A stretch of DNA of 64,000 bases from Portulaca oleracea (GCA_029582165.1 CM055869.1:7720425-7784424); one strand, 5' to 3'; numbered from the stretch's first letter, positions 10,792-22,207 are shown. A program made the numbers and translations. Notes: a model not told the origin generated them from the letters alone.

Positions 10792-11803
10792 AGTCTCAAG
10801 GACTCTCTTGCTCTCGCCCTTGTCCACTTCTATCCTTTGGCCGGTCAACTCTCCACCACAGTTGACCATGTCCGTCACCGGTTATTTGTTACCATCGACT
10901 GCAACAAGGGCCCTGGCGCCCAATTCATCCATGCCACCCTTGATGATATACACGTGTCCGATATTCTGTCCCCAAGAGATCAGTACACCCCGTCATTGGT
11001 GGTCAACTCTTTCTTTGACCACCATGGTGACGGAGAGGTTAATTATGACGGTCACTCTAGGTCGCTTTTGACGGTTCAAGTGACGGAATTGGTTGACGGG
11101 ATAGTTATTGGGTGTTCCATGAACCATGCCATTGCTGACGGAACCTCGTACTGTCACTTCTGGAATCTGTGGTCTCAAATACACCAAGCTGGTGGGAGTG
11201 TGAACCCAACAACTTCCATGATCTCACCGCAGCCAATCCACAACCGTTGGATTCCTGAGGGTTATAGTCCGGCTGATTTCTTCCTTCTATACATCCATCC
11301 CGAAGAGTTCATACGTAGGTGTGAACCAGAGTCACAACCGGTGTTAAGAGAACGATACTTCCATTTTCATCACAGAGTATCATTGCCATGAAGGCCAAGG
11401 CAAACGAAGAAAATAGCTCGATGGGAATCAAAATCTCGTCGTTTCAAGCCCTGACAACCCTCGTTTGGAGGTCCATCACCCGAGCCAGGGGCCTAGTTCC
11501 GACCTAGATGACCCACTGCAAGCCGATGGTGAATAACAAGAGTAGGTTGGTCCCTACTTTACTAGAAGAATACTTTGGAGTTTACCTTTCTGCAGCAATA
11601 GTAACAGCCAAGGTGGGGGAGTTGCTTGAACATGGGTTGGGATGGGGAGCGCTGTTGTTGAACTAAGTCGTAGCAAGTCGAACCAACAAAGCTGTACGTG
11701 AGTTGTTCACAGGTTGGTTGGAGTCGTCATTTGTTGCGGGTCCGTTGGTCGGGGCTGAGGACACCGTGGCAATGACGGGCTCGCCAAGGTTCTGTATGTA
11801 TGA
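10792..11803 (+). pseudogene. BAHD acyltransferase pseudogene B (5'-truncated, interrupted)
   Basis: Homology starts abruptly at AGTCTCAAGG (residues SLKDSLALALVHFYPLAGQL), at the end of the Mutator-like element, so the first ~65 codons are missing. HXXXD is present as HAIAD in CSMNHAIADGTSYCHFW. A 1-bp deletion at about 11365 shifts the frame after ERYFHF. Further downstream TAG replaces Gln in the DPTQMTHC region (about 11503) and TAA replaces Gln in LLLNQ (about 11662). The gene breaks off at 11803 where a copia LTR begins. Its first 225 bp are identical to the intact gene at 31833-33362, while the following bases differ clearly. Confidence 0.9.
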
Positions 11804-12226
11804 TGTAGAGTGGAATCGAAATACCTTAGTGCGGAAGCGATTAGGATTGTATTGCCGAATCTTGTCCCACGAATACTGCAATCTCCTTTCTTGAGTCCTT
11901 CAGGGCAACGCTTTGGAATGGTGGCTACCAGTTACGGAGTCACCATATTATTCACACCCCAAAACCCTAACCTCTGATGCTGGTTTACCCGAGAGAGAAT
12001 AGATTAGACTTGTTGTTACCCGCGCGTGATATGTACCACATAGGTATATATTTATAGGTAGTCTTAGAGACATAGCCTAACACCTAATAGGAATACTAAT
12101 AAGGTAGGAACTCTAATTTCTAGTCTGTTTGTGATTCCTTATTATCTAGAAACTGTATTCTACATAAACTGAGCCTATTTAATTAATTAACTAATAATTA
12201 ACTAAGTGGCCGTTAATTTACCAACA
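11804..12226 (-). mobile_element. Copia-type LTR, minus orientation, inserted in pseudogene B
   Basis: On the minus strand the block starts TGTTGGTAAATTAACGG and ends CCACTCTACA, giving TG...CA ends. A polypurine tract GGCCGAGTGGGAGC (plus-strand 12227-12240) immediately precedes its start, so it is a 3' LTR with a remnant of internal sequence. A minus-strand TATA box (CTATAAATATATACC) lies near 12043-12058. It joins BAHD sequence exactly after TATGTATGA. The rest of the element and the BAHD 3' end are gone. Confidence 0.8.
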
Positions 12227-12640
12227 GCTCCCACTCGGCCACATAAGTCGAACAAGGAAATTCTAATCTCACAGTTCTTCTCTCGTCTCATATAAGTAAT
12301 GGGTGTGCGATCAACAGTAACAGGTAGTGTTATATAATATGCATGCTTCCACACATATTTGCCCACGCTTATTTAAATGAGGAGAAAAAATCGTGCAAAT
12401 TCCTACAATAAGCAATGGCCACGCTTACTAAGAGTTGTTAAACGGTAAGCACGCATATAAGCGTGCTAGCGTGTTGTAAGACTCTAGCCACGCTTATTAA
12501 GTGAGGTTATAACATGCTCCCAAATAAACCTATATATATTTCCGCATATAATTTTTTTTATAAAAAAGTATAATCTTTTAATTAGGCACCAAATTTAATT
12601 AGGGAATTAATTTAGTCTTCAAAATAATTTTAAAAAAATT
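12227..12640. other. Copia internal remnant, then a CACGCTTA-repeat block
   Basis: After the polypurine tract there are some tens of bases compatible with the 3' internal end of the copia element. From about 12360 to 12510, CCACGCTTA appears at least three times in direct orientation and TAAGCGTG once inverted, a pattern like CACTA subterminal repeats. Nothing coding is recognised. Confidence 0.45.
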
Positions 12641-13562
12641 AAAAAAAATATTATGGAATGAATTTTGGGCCCGTCTTAATTAGTGCATATTGGCGCAATA
12701 CACATTTCCAGAGGCGGGATTTGTTCTCCTGAAAATTTAAGTGGGCGCCTATTTTCTCCCTTTCAGTCAAGGTGGAAAGAAAAAAAAAAAGAAATGAAGA
12801 AAGAAAAAAGCCAATTAGGGCGCAACAGTTTGTTTCCCAGATCTCGAGCCTCCTTTGTTCTTCAACCTCGCTACCCACCGCAGCTTCCCTAATCTCACAC
12901 CGCAGCTACCCACACTGTCAAACCCATTGCAGCTACCACACTAGGAAGCCATTGTTTAATTCTACTCTCTTGTTCGTCTCTCAGATTCATCGACCACCGC
13001 TCCGCCTCTGCCTCTCCGAACTCACCCTCTCCCGAACCGATGAAAATCGACGACAACAACCGACCCTAAAAACTTCCAAATCCCTAAAACCCAGAAACCC
13101 AAACTACCTCCATCTCCCTGCTGTCTGCTTCGTCTGTCTGTTGTATTTTCGCTGGATTGTCTCTCAATCGCTGGATCGTCTCTCTGGTTCGTCTCTCACT
13201 CAGTCACTCTCACTTATTTTGTGCTAGGGTTTAATTCTGGTCGTCGTGCCTGTCTCAATTGTCACTCTCAGGCGGCTTACTTATGTGAGTTGAAGATGGA
13301 GTTTGGCTAGGGTTTAGCATTACGACAACAATTTCAGTTGATTCGGCTTGGTGGAAGTCGAATTTTGTGAGTCTTGTACGCAAAGCACCGTCGACGTTCA
13401 GTTGGATATTCAGAAGTCCTTGCCACTCTCTCTACTTTGGTTGCAACATTGAGGTAGGTCATACCATATTTGACATCCTGCTCTTAAACTTTGGATTTTA
13501 ATGTCAAATGTTGGAACTTTTGCTTTCAACCACCTCCTCACAGTGACTTTCTTGGTTCACTA

Positions 13563-14213
13563 TGTTGCAAATGAAGTTACAATATGGTAATGGCAACAAG
13601 ACATTTTGTCCCACATCGGTAGAGAAATCAAGTTGAAAGTGGTTTATATATCCCACCACACTTATTAGTATTAAATAAGTGTGAAGGGGTGTTTTGTGGA
13701 GGAAGGTATGGCTTGGGACTCCGCTGCCGCCGCCCGTCCTGGCCTGGCCACATTACCACGGTCGCAGGTCGAGGTTCTTTTTATAGCCAGCCCAAGTGGG
13801 TTCTAGCCGTTGCCCAATGACTATCTTGCCCGTTGGAGAAAAGGTAGTATAGCCGTTGTCCGAACGGCTAAATAGCCGTTGGCAACGGTAGGGGATGTCC
13901 CCTGCCAACGGTAAGAAGATGGCCTATAAATTGGGCTCTTCCATGACTTGAACAACACACCAACAATCATCTTCCTCTCTTCATCTTCTACATCCTCTTC
14001 CATTAATATTTTCTGGGCAATCAGTTTTTACATACTCCAAGTTCTTAGCCTTGAGTGCACAAGTCTAAGAATTAGCTGAGTTAACCTTGGGGAGTGATCG
14101 GCAATATCGATTGTCACCTAGGTCGTGCCGTAATCGCTTTCAAGGCAGTGGTTTATCTACGACTCAGTTTTGTGATTCCGAAACCAGCAGCCTTGACTCA
14201 ATAATTTCCAACA
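13563..14213 (+). repeat. Copia 5' LTR
   Basis: 651 bp with TG...CA ends, paired with 18862-19521. It contains a TATAAATTGGG sequence (about 13924-13934) as probable core promoter, followed by a short CT-rich leader. Confidence 0.95.
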
Positions 14214-14234
14214 ATTTGAAAGCGATTAGTATCA

Positions 14235-15200
14235 ATGGTTGCTCCACAAAAATCTCTCATTGAAACCTACAGAGTCGAGCCTCTCGATGGGACTAACTAC
14301 AAACGTTGGTCTCAAAAATTGTTTTTATGTCTGGAGCAAATGGAGATTGATTATGTACTATCATCTCCACATCTCAACAATCCAAATGCTCCACCGCCCC
14401 AGTATGATCCTGAGAGAACGCCTACTGCGCCAACAACTCCACTCATCCAACTCGATGAAATTGCCAAGAGGAAATTAGAGAAAGATAACAAAACGGCTCG
14501 AAGTTACATTCTCACCAGCATGACAAATCCATTGTTTGATTTGTATGTCATTTTCAATACTGCCAAAGAAATATGGGAAAAGCTGAAGATCAAGTATGGA
14601 ACTGAAGATGCTGGAAAGAAGAAGTACGTGGTCGACAGGTGGATGGAGTTCAAAATCGTCGACGGCCGACCAATATTGGAGCAGGTTCACATTTATGAGA
14701 ACCTATGTGCTGAGGTGCTAAACGAGGGAATGAAAATGTGCGAGATTCTTCAAGCAAATGTGCTGCTTGGAAAATTCCCACCATCTTGGAAGGACTACAG
14801 GAACCATCTAAAACACAAGAAGAAGGACATGTCTCTTCAAGAGCTGATCAGCCACATGAGAATCGAGGAAGCTAATCGTTTAAAAGATAAGATGTCTTCT
14901 CTCTCTGTGAATTCTCCTAAGGCTAATCTTGTTGAATCTGTTGGTCCTTCGAACAAAGACAGGTTCAAGGGAAAAAATAAGAGGGATCAGAAAAAATCTA
15001 AGCAGTGGAACGGGCCTAACAGTAAACTCCAAAAGGAGAAGGGGAAGGTCCACTGTTACATCTGCAGAAAACCCGGCCACAAGGCATATCAATGCAACCA
15101 GTGCAAGGATCCTCCCGCATGCACGACAAAGGAATCAGCCAACTCGATCAAGATTCAAGTATTCGTGCAAGAATCAGGAAGCAAACCTCGTCACCAATAA
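14235..15200 (+). CDS. Copia gag
   Basis: 321 residues beginning MVAPQKSLIETYRVEPLDGT, a copia gag (UBN2 / Retrotran_gag family) start with the LDGTNYKRWSQKLFLCLEQM core. A CCHC zinc knuckle CYICRKPGHKAYQC lies at about residues 274-287. Gag forms the cytoplasmic particle and binds element RNA. In a working copia element the frame would run into protease; here it stops 15 bp before the protease active-site region because pol is in another frame. A frameshift lies between the zinc knuckle and about 15180. Confidence 0.85.
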   Translation: MVAPQKSLIETYRVEPLDGTNYKRWSQKLFLCLEQMEIDYVLSSPHLNNPNAPPPQYDPERTPTAPTTPLIQLDEIAKRKLEKDNKTARSYILTSMTNPLFDLYVIFNTAKEIWEKLKIKYGTEDAGKKKYVVDRWMEFKIVDGRPILEQVHIYENLCAEVLNEGMKMCEILQANVLLGKFPPSWKDYRNHLKHKKKDMSLQELISHMRIEEANRLKDKMSSLSVNSPKANLVESVGPSNKDRFKGKNKRDQKKSKQWNGPNSKLQKEKGKVHCYICRKPGHKAYQCNQCKDPPACTTKESANSIKIQVFVQESGSKPRHQ

Positions 15201-15210
15201 CACAGAATGA

Positions 15211-18200
15211 ATCCTAGACAATGGAGCAACCAGACATTTTTGCACCAACAAGGAACTAATGCATGACTTCGAGGAAGTTCCTGATGGGGAGAAAGTCTTC
15301 ATGGGCAACGCTACCACTGCAGCGGTATTGGGTAAAGGAAAAGTTCTCCTTAAGTTTACTTCTGGAAAATTATTATGTTTACTCAATGTGCTGTATGTAC
15401 CTTCCTTACGTAGAAACCTAGTTTCTAGTAGCCTCCTTGACATTGCTGGTTTTGAAGTAAACCAAAAGGCTGGCAAAATTGTCATACTTCGTAATGAAGT
15501 ATTTGTAGGGAAGGGATATCGTAGCAACGGCCTATATGTTTTAAATGTTGCTCCCGAGAATAATAAGATTGGTTCTACTTCTGCTTATATCGTTGAGTCT
15601 GTTGATTTGTGGCATGGTAGACTTGGACATGTAAATTATGCTTCATTAAACAGACTAAAGAACATGCGGCTAATTCCTAGTATTAGCACTGAGAATTGTT
15701 CTAAGTGTGATGTCTGTGTTGAAGCAAAATTTGCCAAGAAACCCTTTAAGTCAGTATTGACAAGGTCTACACAGTTGCTTGAACTTATCCATTCAGACTT
15801 AGCAGACTTTAAGAACATAATAAGTAAAGGAGGAAATAAGTGGTATATCACCTTTGTAGATGACTACTCTAGATATACCAAAGTCTATCTCCTTAAGTCT
15901 AAAGATGAGGCTGAAGAAATGTTCTTAAAGTATAAGGCAGAAGTTGAGAATCAGTTAGATAGAAAAATCAAAAGGCTTAGATCTGATAGGGGTTGTGAAT
16001 ATGATTCAAGCTCTTTAGCTGTCTTTTGCGAGAAAAACGGAATCGTACATGAGACCACTGCCCCTTACACACCTCAACAGAATGGCATAGCGGAACGGAA
16101 AAACCGTACCCTTAAGGAAATGATGAATGGCATGCTTGTGAGTTCTGGTCTATCTGATAATATGTGGGGGGGGGGGGAAGCTGTTTTAACTGCTTGTTTT
16201 ATTTTGAATAGAGTTCCCCATAAGAAATTAGATCAAACCCCATATGAACTCTGGAAAGGGTACGCCCCAAACTTGAAATATTTGAAAGTGTGGGGTTGTT
16301 TGGCCAAGGTAGCCTTACCCGGTCATAAACGCACAAACATAGGTCCTAAAACTTTTGATGTTGTCTTCATTGGTTATGCTCAAAACAGTGCTGCTTATAG
16401 ATTTATGTCTTTAAGTGATTACTTCATTTCTGAGTATAGAGATGCTGAATTTTTTGAGCTTATTTTTCCATTGAAGAAAAATGTGCCTAATGTGGTATCT
16501 GATAATGTGTCTAGCTTTGTGCCTGAAAATGTTAGTTTGCCTACTTCTAGTTCTGATGATAGAGGTGTGACAGTAGAACCTAGAAGGAGTAAGAGACAAA
16601 GAATTGCAATTGACTTTGGTCCAGACTTTATTACTTCTTGTCTAGTGGAAGTAATTGACAAACATGAAATAGATGTCTTGACTGATGAAGTCGCATCTGT
16701 ATTCCTAATTGAGGAAGATCCAAAAACCTACACTGAAGCAGTTAGGTCTATCGATGCAACCTTTTGGAGAGAAGCCATGAAGTGTGAAATAGATTCCCTT
16801 GAGTCTAATAAGACTTGGGAATTAACTGACTTACCCAAAGGTTGTAGACCTATCAGTAGCAAATGGATCTTTAAGAAGAAATTAAAGTCTGATGGTTCAG
16901 TTGACAAATATAAGGCTAGACTAGTCATTAGAGGCTTTGATCAAAAGAAGGGAATAGATTACTTTGACACCTATTCTCCGGTAACAAAAATAAGCACCAT
17001 TAGGACTCTAATTGCCTTGGCTGCCATCTTTGATCTTGTTGTGGATCAGATGGATGTTAAGACAACTTTCCTCAATGGTGACTTAGAAGAAGAAATTTAT
17101 ATGACCCAACTTGAGGGTTGTGAGATTCAGGGTCAGGAGGATAAGGTGTGCAAGTTAAGAAAATCCCTTTATGGTCTAAAGCAAGCACCTAAGCAATGGT
17201 ACGAAAAATTTGACAGTTCCCTTGTGGAAAATGGGTTTACTACAAATTTGTCTGATTCCTGTGTTTATTCAAAACTGATAGGATCAGATTGTGTGCTTAT
17301 ATGTTTGTATGTTGATGACATGCTGATCTTTGGCACAAACTTGCACGTAGTTAGTGACACTAAAAAGTTGTTGTCTTCTTTATTCGAAATGAAAGATATG
17401 GGTGAAGCTGATGTGATCTTGGGAATTAAGATATGCAAAACAAACACTGGTTTTGCCTTATGTCAGTCACATTATATTGAGAAAGTATTAAAGAAATTTA
17501 ATCACTTTGATGTGATGCCTGTTAGAACTCCCTATGATCCCAACCTTTGTTTAAAGAAAAACAACGGCATTAGTGTGTCACAAACAGAGTATGCCAAGAT
17601 TATAGGAAGTGTAATGTTCTTAATGAACTTTACTCGTCCTGACATTGCTTATGCAGTGAGTAGATTGAGTCGGTATACTCATAACCCTAGTCAAGAACAT
17701 TGGAATGCACTTTATCGTTTACTTAAGTACCTTAGAGGTACAATGGATTGGTGTTTGCATTTTAACAAATTTCCTGCTGTTGTAGAGGGTTATTGCGATG
17801 CAAACTGGATTTCTGATAACGATGAAGTTAGTTCTACTAGTGGTTATGTGTTTACTTTAGGTGGATGGGCTATTTCATGGAAGTCTGCAAAACAGACTTG
17901 CATAGCCCGCTCCACCATGGAATCTGAATTTATTGCTCTTGAGTTAGCAGGTCAAGAAGCAGAGTGGCTCAGAAGCTTGTTAGCTGATGTGCCTCTATGG
18001 GGAAAACAAGAGACACCTGTCTCTATACATTGCGACTCGCAAGCAGCAATTGGAGTGGCTCACAACAGTGTCTACAACGGAAAGAGGAGACACATCCGTA
18101 TTAGACACAGTGCAGTGAAACAATTGCTAAAACATTGTGTCATATCCTTGTTGTATGTGAGATCCGAGAAGAATTTGGCGGATCCTTTCACTAAAGGATT

Positions 18201-18258
18201 GACGAGACGAGTTGTACTAGAAGCATCGAGGGAGATAGGGCTTAAGCCTATGGCTTGA
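15211..18258 (+). pseudogene. Copia pol (protease, integrase, RT, RNase H), disrupted from gag
   Basis: Just upstream is an in-frame TGA (15208-15210) where the family normally has Trp before the protease. The protease site reads DNGAT instead of DSGAT. From the ATG at 15259 the frame is open for 999 codons: an H...H...C..C integrase zinc finger ([18 protein letters not shown]), an integrase core with [15 protein letters not shown] and [19 protein letters not shown] with KARLVIRGF and YVDD at about residue 683, and RNase H with CDANW and [12 protein letters not shown] 12-G run at 16166-16177 adds two glycines after Met-Trp in integrase without breaking the frame. Frameshift, nonsense and protease change together make it non-autonomous. 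Confidence 0.88.
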
Positions 18259-18861
18259 AGAGGTATGGTGGACACCCGCTTGTGGTCAAACGAAACCATA
18301 CTAATCTTCGAGATGCACTACATTCCTATTCCTATGGTGCTAGGTAGTGCTTTGAGGTTGAGTTTTACTCTTAATGAATCTACGCCCGTTTTGGGGGGTG
18401 CGTGTGATACGCACTGATGGATTCACTGATTGTATGTTATACGGATGAGCTAATTGCTCTTAATAATTCCATAGCCATAATTTTTTGGTGGTCTGTATTG
18501 AGATAGACTTGATGGAATTACCTATATAAGTGTGAAGGTTTGGCCGCCTTCTATGGGAGAATGAGGCTATCTCTCTAGAGCACTTATGAAACCCAAGGTA
18601 TACGCATGGCCATAAAAGCGTAATTGTGTTATCGCGGAGTATGTAATTTCTACAGGGTTGATATGTGTTGTGGGGGTCTCGATCAAATCACAATCTTTCA
18701 AGTTCAAGGCATAGTCCACTTGTTAGATTATTGATTGTTGCCTTATATCACTAATGTGTCAATTCAATCTTACGATATTGATGCCTATGTATCTGACCCA
18801 TTATTGCCCAGATTTCCTTTCTTGTTCTTTCTGCTTTCCTTGTATGCCATTAGTGGGGGAT
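18259..18861 (+). other. Copia 3' untranslated internal region and polypurine tract
   Basis: Non-coding element sequence between the pol stop and the 3' LTR, ending in the polypurine tract TAGTGGGGGA directly before TGTTGC. Confidence 0.8.
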
Positions 18862-19521
18862 TGTTGCAAATGAAGTTACAATATGGTAATGGCAACAAGG
18901 CATTTTGTCCCACATAGGTAGAGAAATCAAGTTGAAAGTGGTTTATATATCCCACCACACTTATTAGTATTAAATAAGTGTGAAGGGGTGTTTTATGGAG
19001 GAAGGTATGGCTTGGGACTCCACGCGCGCGCGCGCGCCGTCCGCCCGTCCGGTCGGTCACGATCGCAGGACACGGGTCGGGGTTCTTTTTATAGCCAGAC
19101 CAAGTGGGTTCTAGCCGTTGCCCAACGACTATCTTGCCCGTTGGAGAAAAGGTAGTATAGCCGTTGTCCGGACGGCTAAATAGCCGTTGGCAACGGTAGG
19201 GGATGTCCCCTGCCAACGGTAGAAAGATGGCCTATAAATTGGGCTCTTCCATGGCTTGAACAACACACAAACAATCATCTTCCTCTCTTCATCTTCTACA
19301 TCCTCTTCCATTAATATTTTCTGGGCAATCAGTTTTTACATACTCCAAGTTCTTAGCCTTGAATGCACAAGTCTAAAAATTAGCTGAGTTAACCTTGGGG
19401 AGTGATCGACAATATCGATTGTCACCTAGGTCGTGCCGTAATCGCTTTCCAGGCAGTGGTTTATCCACGACTCAGTTTTGTGATTCCGAAACCAGCAGCC
19501 TTGACTCAATTATTTCCAACA
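18862..19521 (+). repeat. Copia 3' LTR
   Basis: 660 bp, TG...CA ends, paired with the 5' LTR. The main difference is a GC-rich segment at about 19020-19080, where an alternating CG run replaces the CCGCTGCCGCCG stretch of the 5' copy. Confidence 0.95.
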
Positions 19522-19574
19522 CACTACTGGGCACAAGTTTTGGCAGAGAAAAACTTGGGGATATTATTCTTCAG

Positions 19575-20253
19575 GTATGTCATTTAGTCTATTCATTACA
19601 TATGTATCATTATTATTGAAAATCTATGGCTATTTAATTTGCGCATTACCATGGTTTGCATAACTTCTCTCTGGTGCCTAATTCTTGCTAATTCTTCCTA
19701 CCATTTTATTTTCTCCTTTATCTTTTGGGAAAACTATTTCACCCAGACTCTGTGATGTATAATTATTTATTTGTTTGAGACTTTGTGATGGAATTCTTGT
19801 TAAATTGTGGTTGTGGGGTGTGAATCGTGATTTTAAATTTGAAATCTGTGATTTATGATTATGTGAAATCAATCAGAGTGTTGTTGACTTGATTAAGTTA
19901 AGCCACTTGAAATTAGGTTGTTTCATATATTGAAAGCTATGTTGAGTACTAACAGTTCTAAATGTGAGTAGTCAGAGAGTCTAATATGAAATATTAACCC
20001 GAAGATCCAAGGTATTTTGGATGGAGAGAAGGTATTCTCTTCTGCTTGTCGAATGTGTCACCGGTCTTTGTCTATGGCATCCAATATTTTGCACTAGTGA
20101 ATAAGCTGCAGGGATCGAGTTTCTTTGCATCCTCTGACTTTGCAACTTTGTTGGGTGATTTGCATATGGTTTGATGATTTCATCTAACCACATGGATGTG
20201 TGACCTAATGTGTGATTTTAAGGAAGAGAGAAGCTTTCTTTTTAGTAGTGCCA
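19575..20253. other. Non-coding DNA between gene fragment and pseudogene C
   Basis: AT-rich and intron-like after the GTATGT donor at 19575. No gene, RNA or transposon boundary is recognised. Confidence 0.5.
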
Positions 20254-21512
20254 TCACCGGTCTTTTGTTACCATCGACTGCAACAAGTGCCCCGGCGCCC
20301 GATTCGTCCATGCCACCCTTGATGATATACACGTGTCCGATGTTCTGTCCCCAACAGATGAGTACACCCCGTCATTGGTGGTCAACTTTTTCTTTTACCA
20401 CCATGGTGATCAGTGGGAAGTTAATTACGACGGCCACTCTAGGCCGCTTTTGACGGTTCAAGTGACGAAATTGGTTGACGGGATAGTTATTGGGTGTTCC
20501 ATGAACCATGCCGTTGCTGAAGGAACCTCCTACTGTCACTTCTGGAATGTATGGTCCCAAATACACCAAGTTGGTGGGAGTGGGAACTCAACAACTTCCA
20601 TCATCTCAGCGCAGCCAATCCACCACAACCGTTGGATTCCTGAGGGTTATAGTCCTGCTGATTTCTTCCTTCCGTACATCCACCCAGACGAGTTCATACG
20701 TAGGTGTGAACGACAGTCGCAGCTGGTGTTGAGAGGAAGATACTTTCATTTTTCATCACAGAGTATCACTGCATTGAAAGCCAAGGTAAATGAAGAAACT
20801 AGCTCGAATTGAAGTGTCGTCGTTTCAAGCCCTAACAGCCATTGTTTGGAGGTCCATCACACGAGCGAGGGGCCTAGACCCGACCCAGATGACCCACTGC
20901 AAGCTGATGGTGAATAACAGGAGCAGGTTGGATCCAGCTTTGGCAGAAGAATACTTTGGAAATTACATTTCAGCAGTAATAGTAACAGTCAAGGTGGGGG
21001 AGTTGCTTCAACATGGGGTGGGATGGGGAGCGATGTTGTTGAACCAAACCGTGGCGAGTCGAACCGAAAAGGCCGTACGTGAGTCCTTCACCGGTTGGTT
21101 GGAGTCGCCGTTTGTTGCAGGTCCGTTGGTCGTGGCTGAGGACACCGTGGCAATCACGGCCTCGCCAAGGTTCCGTGTGTATGAGAACCGGTTCCAGGGG
21201 ATTGGGAAACCAGTGGCGGTTCGTAGTGGGTGTAACAACAAGTTTGGTGGGAAGGTGGCTGCATTCCCGGGATGTCAAGGTGGAGAGAGTGTGGATTTAA
21301 AAATATTTTTGCCTCCTGAACCCATGAAGGCTCTTGAATCGGATCAGGAGTTTATGGCTTATGTATCACTACCAAATTTCAAAGTAAGAATGGAAGTCAC
21401 ATCCGAATTTGAGGTGAATCCCCTACGATTTCAAGGTGAAAAATCCAATTCATGTCTAAGAAAAGGAAATCCGAATCCGAATCCAATAAAAAAAATCCGA
21501 CCCCGATTATAA
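20254..21512 (+). pseudogene. BAHD acyltransferase pseudogene C
   Basis: Homology begins mid-gene at CACCGGTCTTTTGTTACC, so about the first 90 codons are missing. The catalytic motif reads HAVAE instead of HXXXD, in CSMNHAVAEGTSYCHFW. After KVNEETSS a deletion of roughly a dozen bases near 20805 removes VGIKI and shifts the frame. The second half then reads cleanly from SSFQALTAIVWRSI to the stop. The DFGWG-equivalent is ENRFQGIGKP, as in the 31833 gene, and the ~45-residue C-terminal extension ending IRPRL is shared with it. N-terminal loss, the D-to-E change and the frameshift make it non-functional. Confidence 0.9.
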
Positions 21513-21960
21513 TTGGAGTGGATATGGAGGTGACCACCTTAAAAAATGGGATCGAATTTCAAAATCGAGGGGATAATTTGAAGCTTAGGTTTTTTTTTCC
21601 TCCAAGCAAAGGGCATATTGCTAGTATTTTGACAGTTGAGAGAATTTTCTGACATTATATATTTCTGTTGTGATCTATATTTTTTGTTGCCTAAAATATT
21701 ATTTACGTTTGTTGTTAATGTTTTATTTTGTACAAGTAATGGATATGATATATTAAATTACAATAAAAATATTTTCAAAAAAACTAGAAAAATAAAAAAA
21801 AATAGTACAAATGTTAATTGGACTTCCAATTATAACACGAGACCTCCACCTCTGATTATTAATCAAAGCGGAGGTGAACATACCTACTTCCAATCCGCCA
21901 TCGATTCATTGTCATCCCTATTTAAAAGTTACAAAAACAAATGAATTATTGTCAATTCAA
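21513..21960 (+). repeat. 3'-flank block duplicated with 33363-33790
   Basis: Starting at AATTGGAGTGGATATGGAGG the sequence parallels the 3' flank of the intact gene at 31833-33362, including ACACGAGACCTC and TCCCTATTTAAAAGTTAC. It shows that pseudogene C and that gene were duplicated together with at least ~430 bp of downstream DNA. Confidence 0.85.
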
Positions 21961-22207
21961 AAATATTATTAACCATTTTTTATTCAAAACGCATCTCACC
22001 TGTTGAAAGAGCTATCTTTTAATGAGGGACATATGATATGGTGCCAGTGCCACAATCAATTCAATTAAAAGCTGACGGTTCAAAAGTAATTTTATAACTT
22101 ATCGCGCGCGCTGCTTTTAGTAAATGTTTTCTATATCTTAAAACCATGGATGGTGCATGTGCAGATAAACCAAGAATCTGTATCTTACCGCGCGCTGCTT
22201 TTGGTAA

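Larger units (their letters stand above)
13563..19521 (+). mobile_element. Ty1/copia LTR retrotransposon, complete but coding-defective
   Basis: LTRs at 13563-14213 and 18862-19521 both start TGTTGCAAATG and end TTTCCAACA. A 5-bp target duplication CACTA flanks them (13558-13562 and 19522-19526). The polypurine tract TAGTGGGGGA lies at 18851-18860. Domain order gag, protease, integrase, RT, RNase H (integrase before RT) is diagnostic of copia. By eye the LTRs differ at roughly 3 percent outside one hypervariable GC-rich patch, so the insertion is not very recent. The primer-binding site is not canonical: GATTAGTATCAATGG after the LTR only partly resembles TGGTATCAGAGC. Confidence 0.95.
12830..19574 (+). 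pseudogene. Unidentified gene fragment interrupted by a copia element
   Basis: A CT-rich, 5'-UTR-like segment (about 12830-13453) ends at a GAG|GTAGGT donor. An 88-bp intron ends in CCTCACAG at 13543. The next exon (13544-13562 plus 19527-19574) has the copia element inserted in it and ends at CAG|GTATGT. Without the insertion this exon would be 67 bp. No frame gives a protein I recognise, so it may be untranslated leader. The splice-site logic is visible but gene identity and function are unknown. Confidence 0.4.

Noticed and set aside
10437..10799. Minus-strand RGPKKRKEMKEGQ repeat protein
   Set aside because: It is the translation of a 45-47-bp subterminal tandem repeat of the Mutator-like element.
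13558..13562. CACTA at 13558 and 19522 as CACTA-transposon termini
   Set aside because: They are the 5-bp target duplication of the copia element; no CACTA inverted repeats accompany them.
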